Positions 5,950 to 6,359 of a stretch of 6,359 bases of DNA are shown piece after piece. Position 1 is the first letter of the stretch; every line of letters begins with the position of its first letter. Under the pieces are notes generated by a model that was given only the letters and a program-made list of their open reading frames with translations, made no database searches and was not told the DNA's origin. This DNA comes from Verrucomicrobiales bacterium (GTDB lineage: Bacteria > Verrucomicrobiota > Verrucomicrobiia > Limisphaerales > UBA1100), in contig PBPF01000029.1 in the NCBI GenBank assembly GCA_002724615.1, forward strand, positions 3,070 to 9,428. The letters run 5' to 3'. The translations under genes were made by a program, and so were the position numbers.

Positions 5950-6359
5950 TCTGCCAGTCCCAACTCTGATGCCGCACCCTGCATCGCGGTGATCACCTGC
6001 GTGATATGCTCGTTTACTTCCATTCCCAGCAGTGCTGCCCCTTCCGTGATGTCCTCCCGCTTCACGGCTGCTGCGAAGTTTTTCGCCTTCATTTTCTTGC
6101 GCACACTTTTGGCGTTCATCCCCTCCAGCTTGCTTGGTCTCACGTAAGCCACGGCTGTTACAAACCCGCATAACTCATCCACTGCAAATAGCGCTCGTCG
6201 TATCGGCCGATCCAGAGGGTACTCCTCGCGGTTCCACTCCGCATGCGAAAGTATCGCTCCCACAACCTCATCGTCCACTTGGCGTTCGCGAAGGATCTTG
6301 GCCCCTTCGCGTGTGTGCTCCGGTTCCTCCGGCCAACGTTCGTAGTCGAAGTCATGCAG
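5946..6359 (-). CDS. HD-domain metal-dependent phosphohydrolase; 5' end outside window
   Basis: The C-terminal 137 residues of a small HD-superfamily hydrolase (group of predicted hydrolases like COG2316) are visible; the frame is open to the right edge, so the GTG at 6278 is not the real start. The fragment begins at the signature LHDFDYERWP (His2-Asp3 being the HD pair). It continues with EEPEHTREGAKIL (His15), AILSHAEW (His39) and ALFAVDELCGF (Asp61), the expected remaining metal-site positions. VRPSKLEGM, SVRKKMKAKNFAAAVKRE and a C-terminal GLAE complete the family pattern. Such proteins are cytoplasmic and presumed to cleave phosphate esters or nucleotides; no substrate is established that I can name. 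Its stop overlaps the transporter ATG (ATGA), so it is the upstream, coupled gene of the leftward operon. Only the N-terminal part, with the first metal His, is missing. Confidence 0.88.
   Translation of the reverse strand: MHDFDYERWPEEPEHTREGAKILRERQVDDEVVGAILSHAEWNREEYPLDRPIRRALFAVDELCGFVTAVAYVRPSKLEGMNAKSVRKKMKAKNFAAAVKREDITEGAALLGMEVNEHITQVITAMQGAASELGLAE

Noticed and set aside
5950..6171. 74-residue N-terminal extension of the MFS transporter
   Set aside because: It is charged, Gly/Arg-rich sequence lying entirely over the conserved HD gene in another frame; the ATGA start at 5949 gives a normal MFS N-terminus.

Overview
This window is a densely packed stretch of bacterial chromosome, moderately GC-rich by eye. 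It holds seven protein genes and one structural RNA, with almost no spare intergenic DNA. The taxonomic placement is a guess. The DnaX sequence, with a degenerate zinc module and a C-terminal DPLIRKALEVF block, the weak or absent Shine-Dalgarno sequences and the exported hydrolase would fit a Gram-negative of the PVC/Verrucomicrobiota type. No 16S or other decisive marker is present.

Left arm, + strand: the 3' half of a galactose mutarotase gene runs to 496. A candidate promoter (506-534) follows, then the small signal recognition particle RNA (about 547-638), closed by a perfect 7-bp helix and a T7 tract. dnaX (clamp-loader tau/gamma subunit) starts one base after the T tract. It is followed by ybaB/ebfC (nucleoid-associated protein), recR (recombination mediator) and a HAD-family phosphatase, joined by an 8-nt gap, a 1-nt overlap and a 4-nt ATGA overlap. 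SRP RNA-dnaX-ybaB-recR is a long-conserved neighbourhood, known for example from Bacillus subtilis (scr-dnaX-yaaK-recR). The HAD gene is the less expected passenger.

Right arm, - strand, read from the right edge leftward: an HD-domain metal-dependent phosphohydrolase cut by the window edge, a 12-TM MFS transporter resembling the lysophospholipid transporter LplT (ATGA overlap), and a secreted alpha/beta hydrolase with a Sec-type signal peptide. These look like one operon. It converges on the recR operon so tightly that the two facing TGA stop codons abut as the palindrome TGATCA.

I see no mobile element, CRISPR array, tRNA or defence gene, and no new multi-gene system. The points worth a second look are the SRP RNA pressed against the dnaX start, an in-phase A8 slippery run in dnaX, the loss of three of the four zinc cysteines in DnaX, and the HD/LplT-like/hydrolase grouping.
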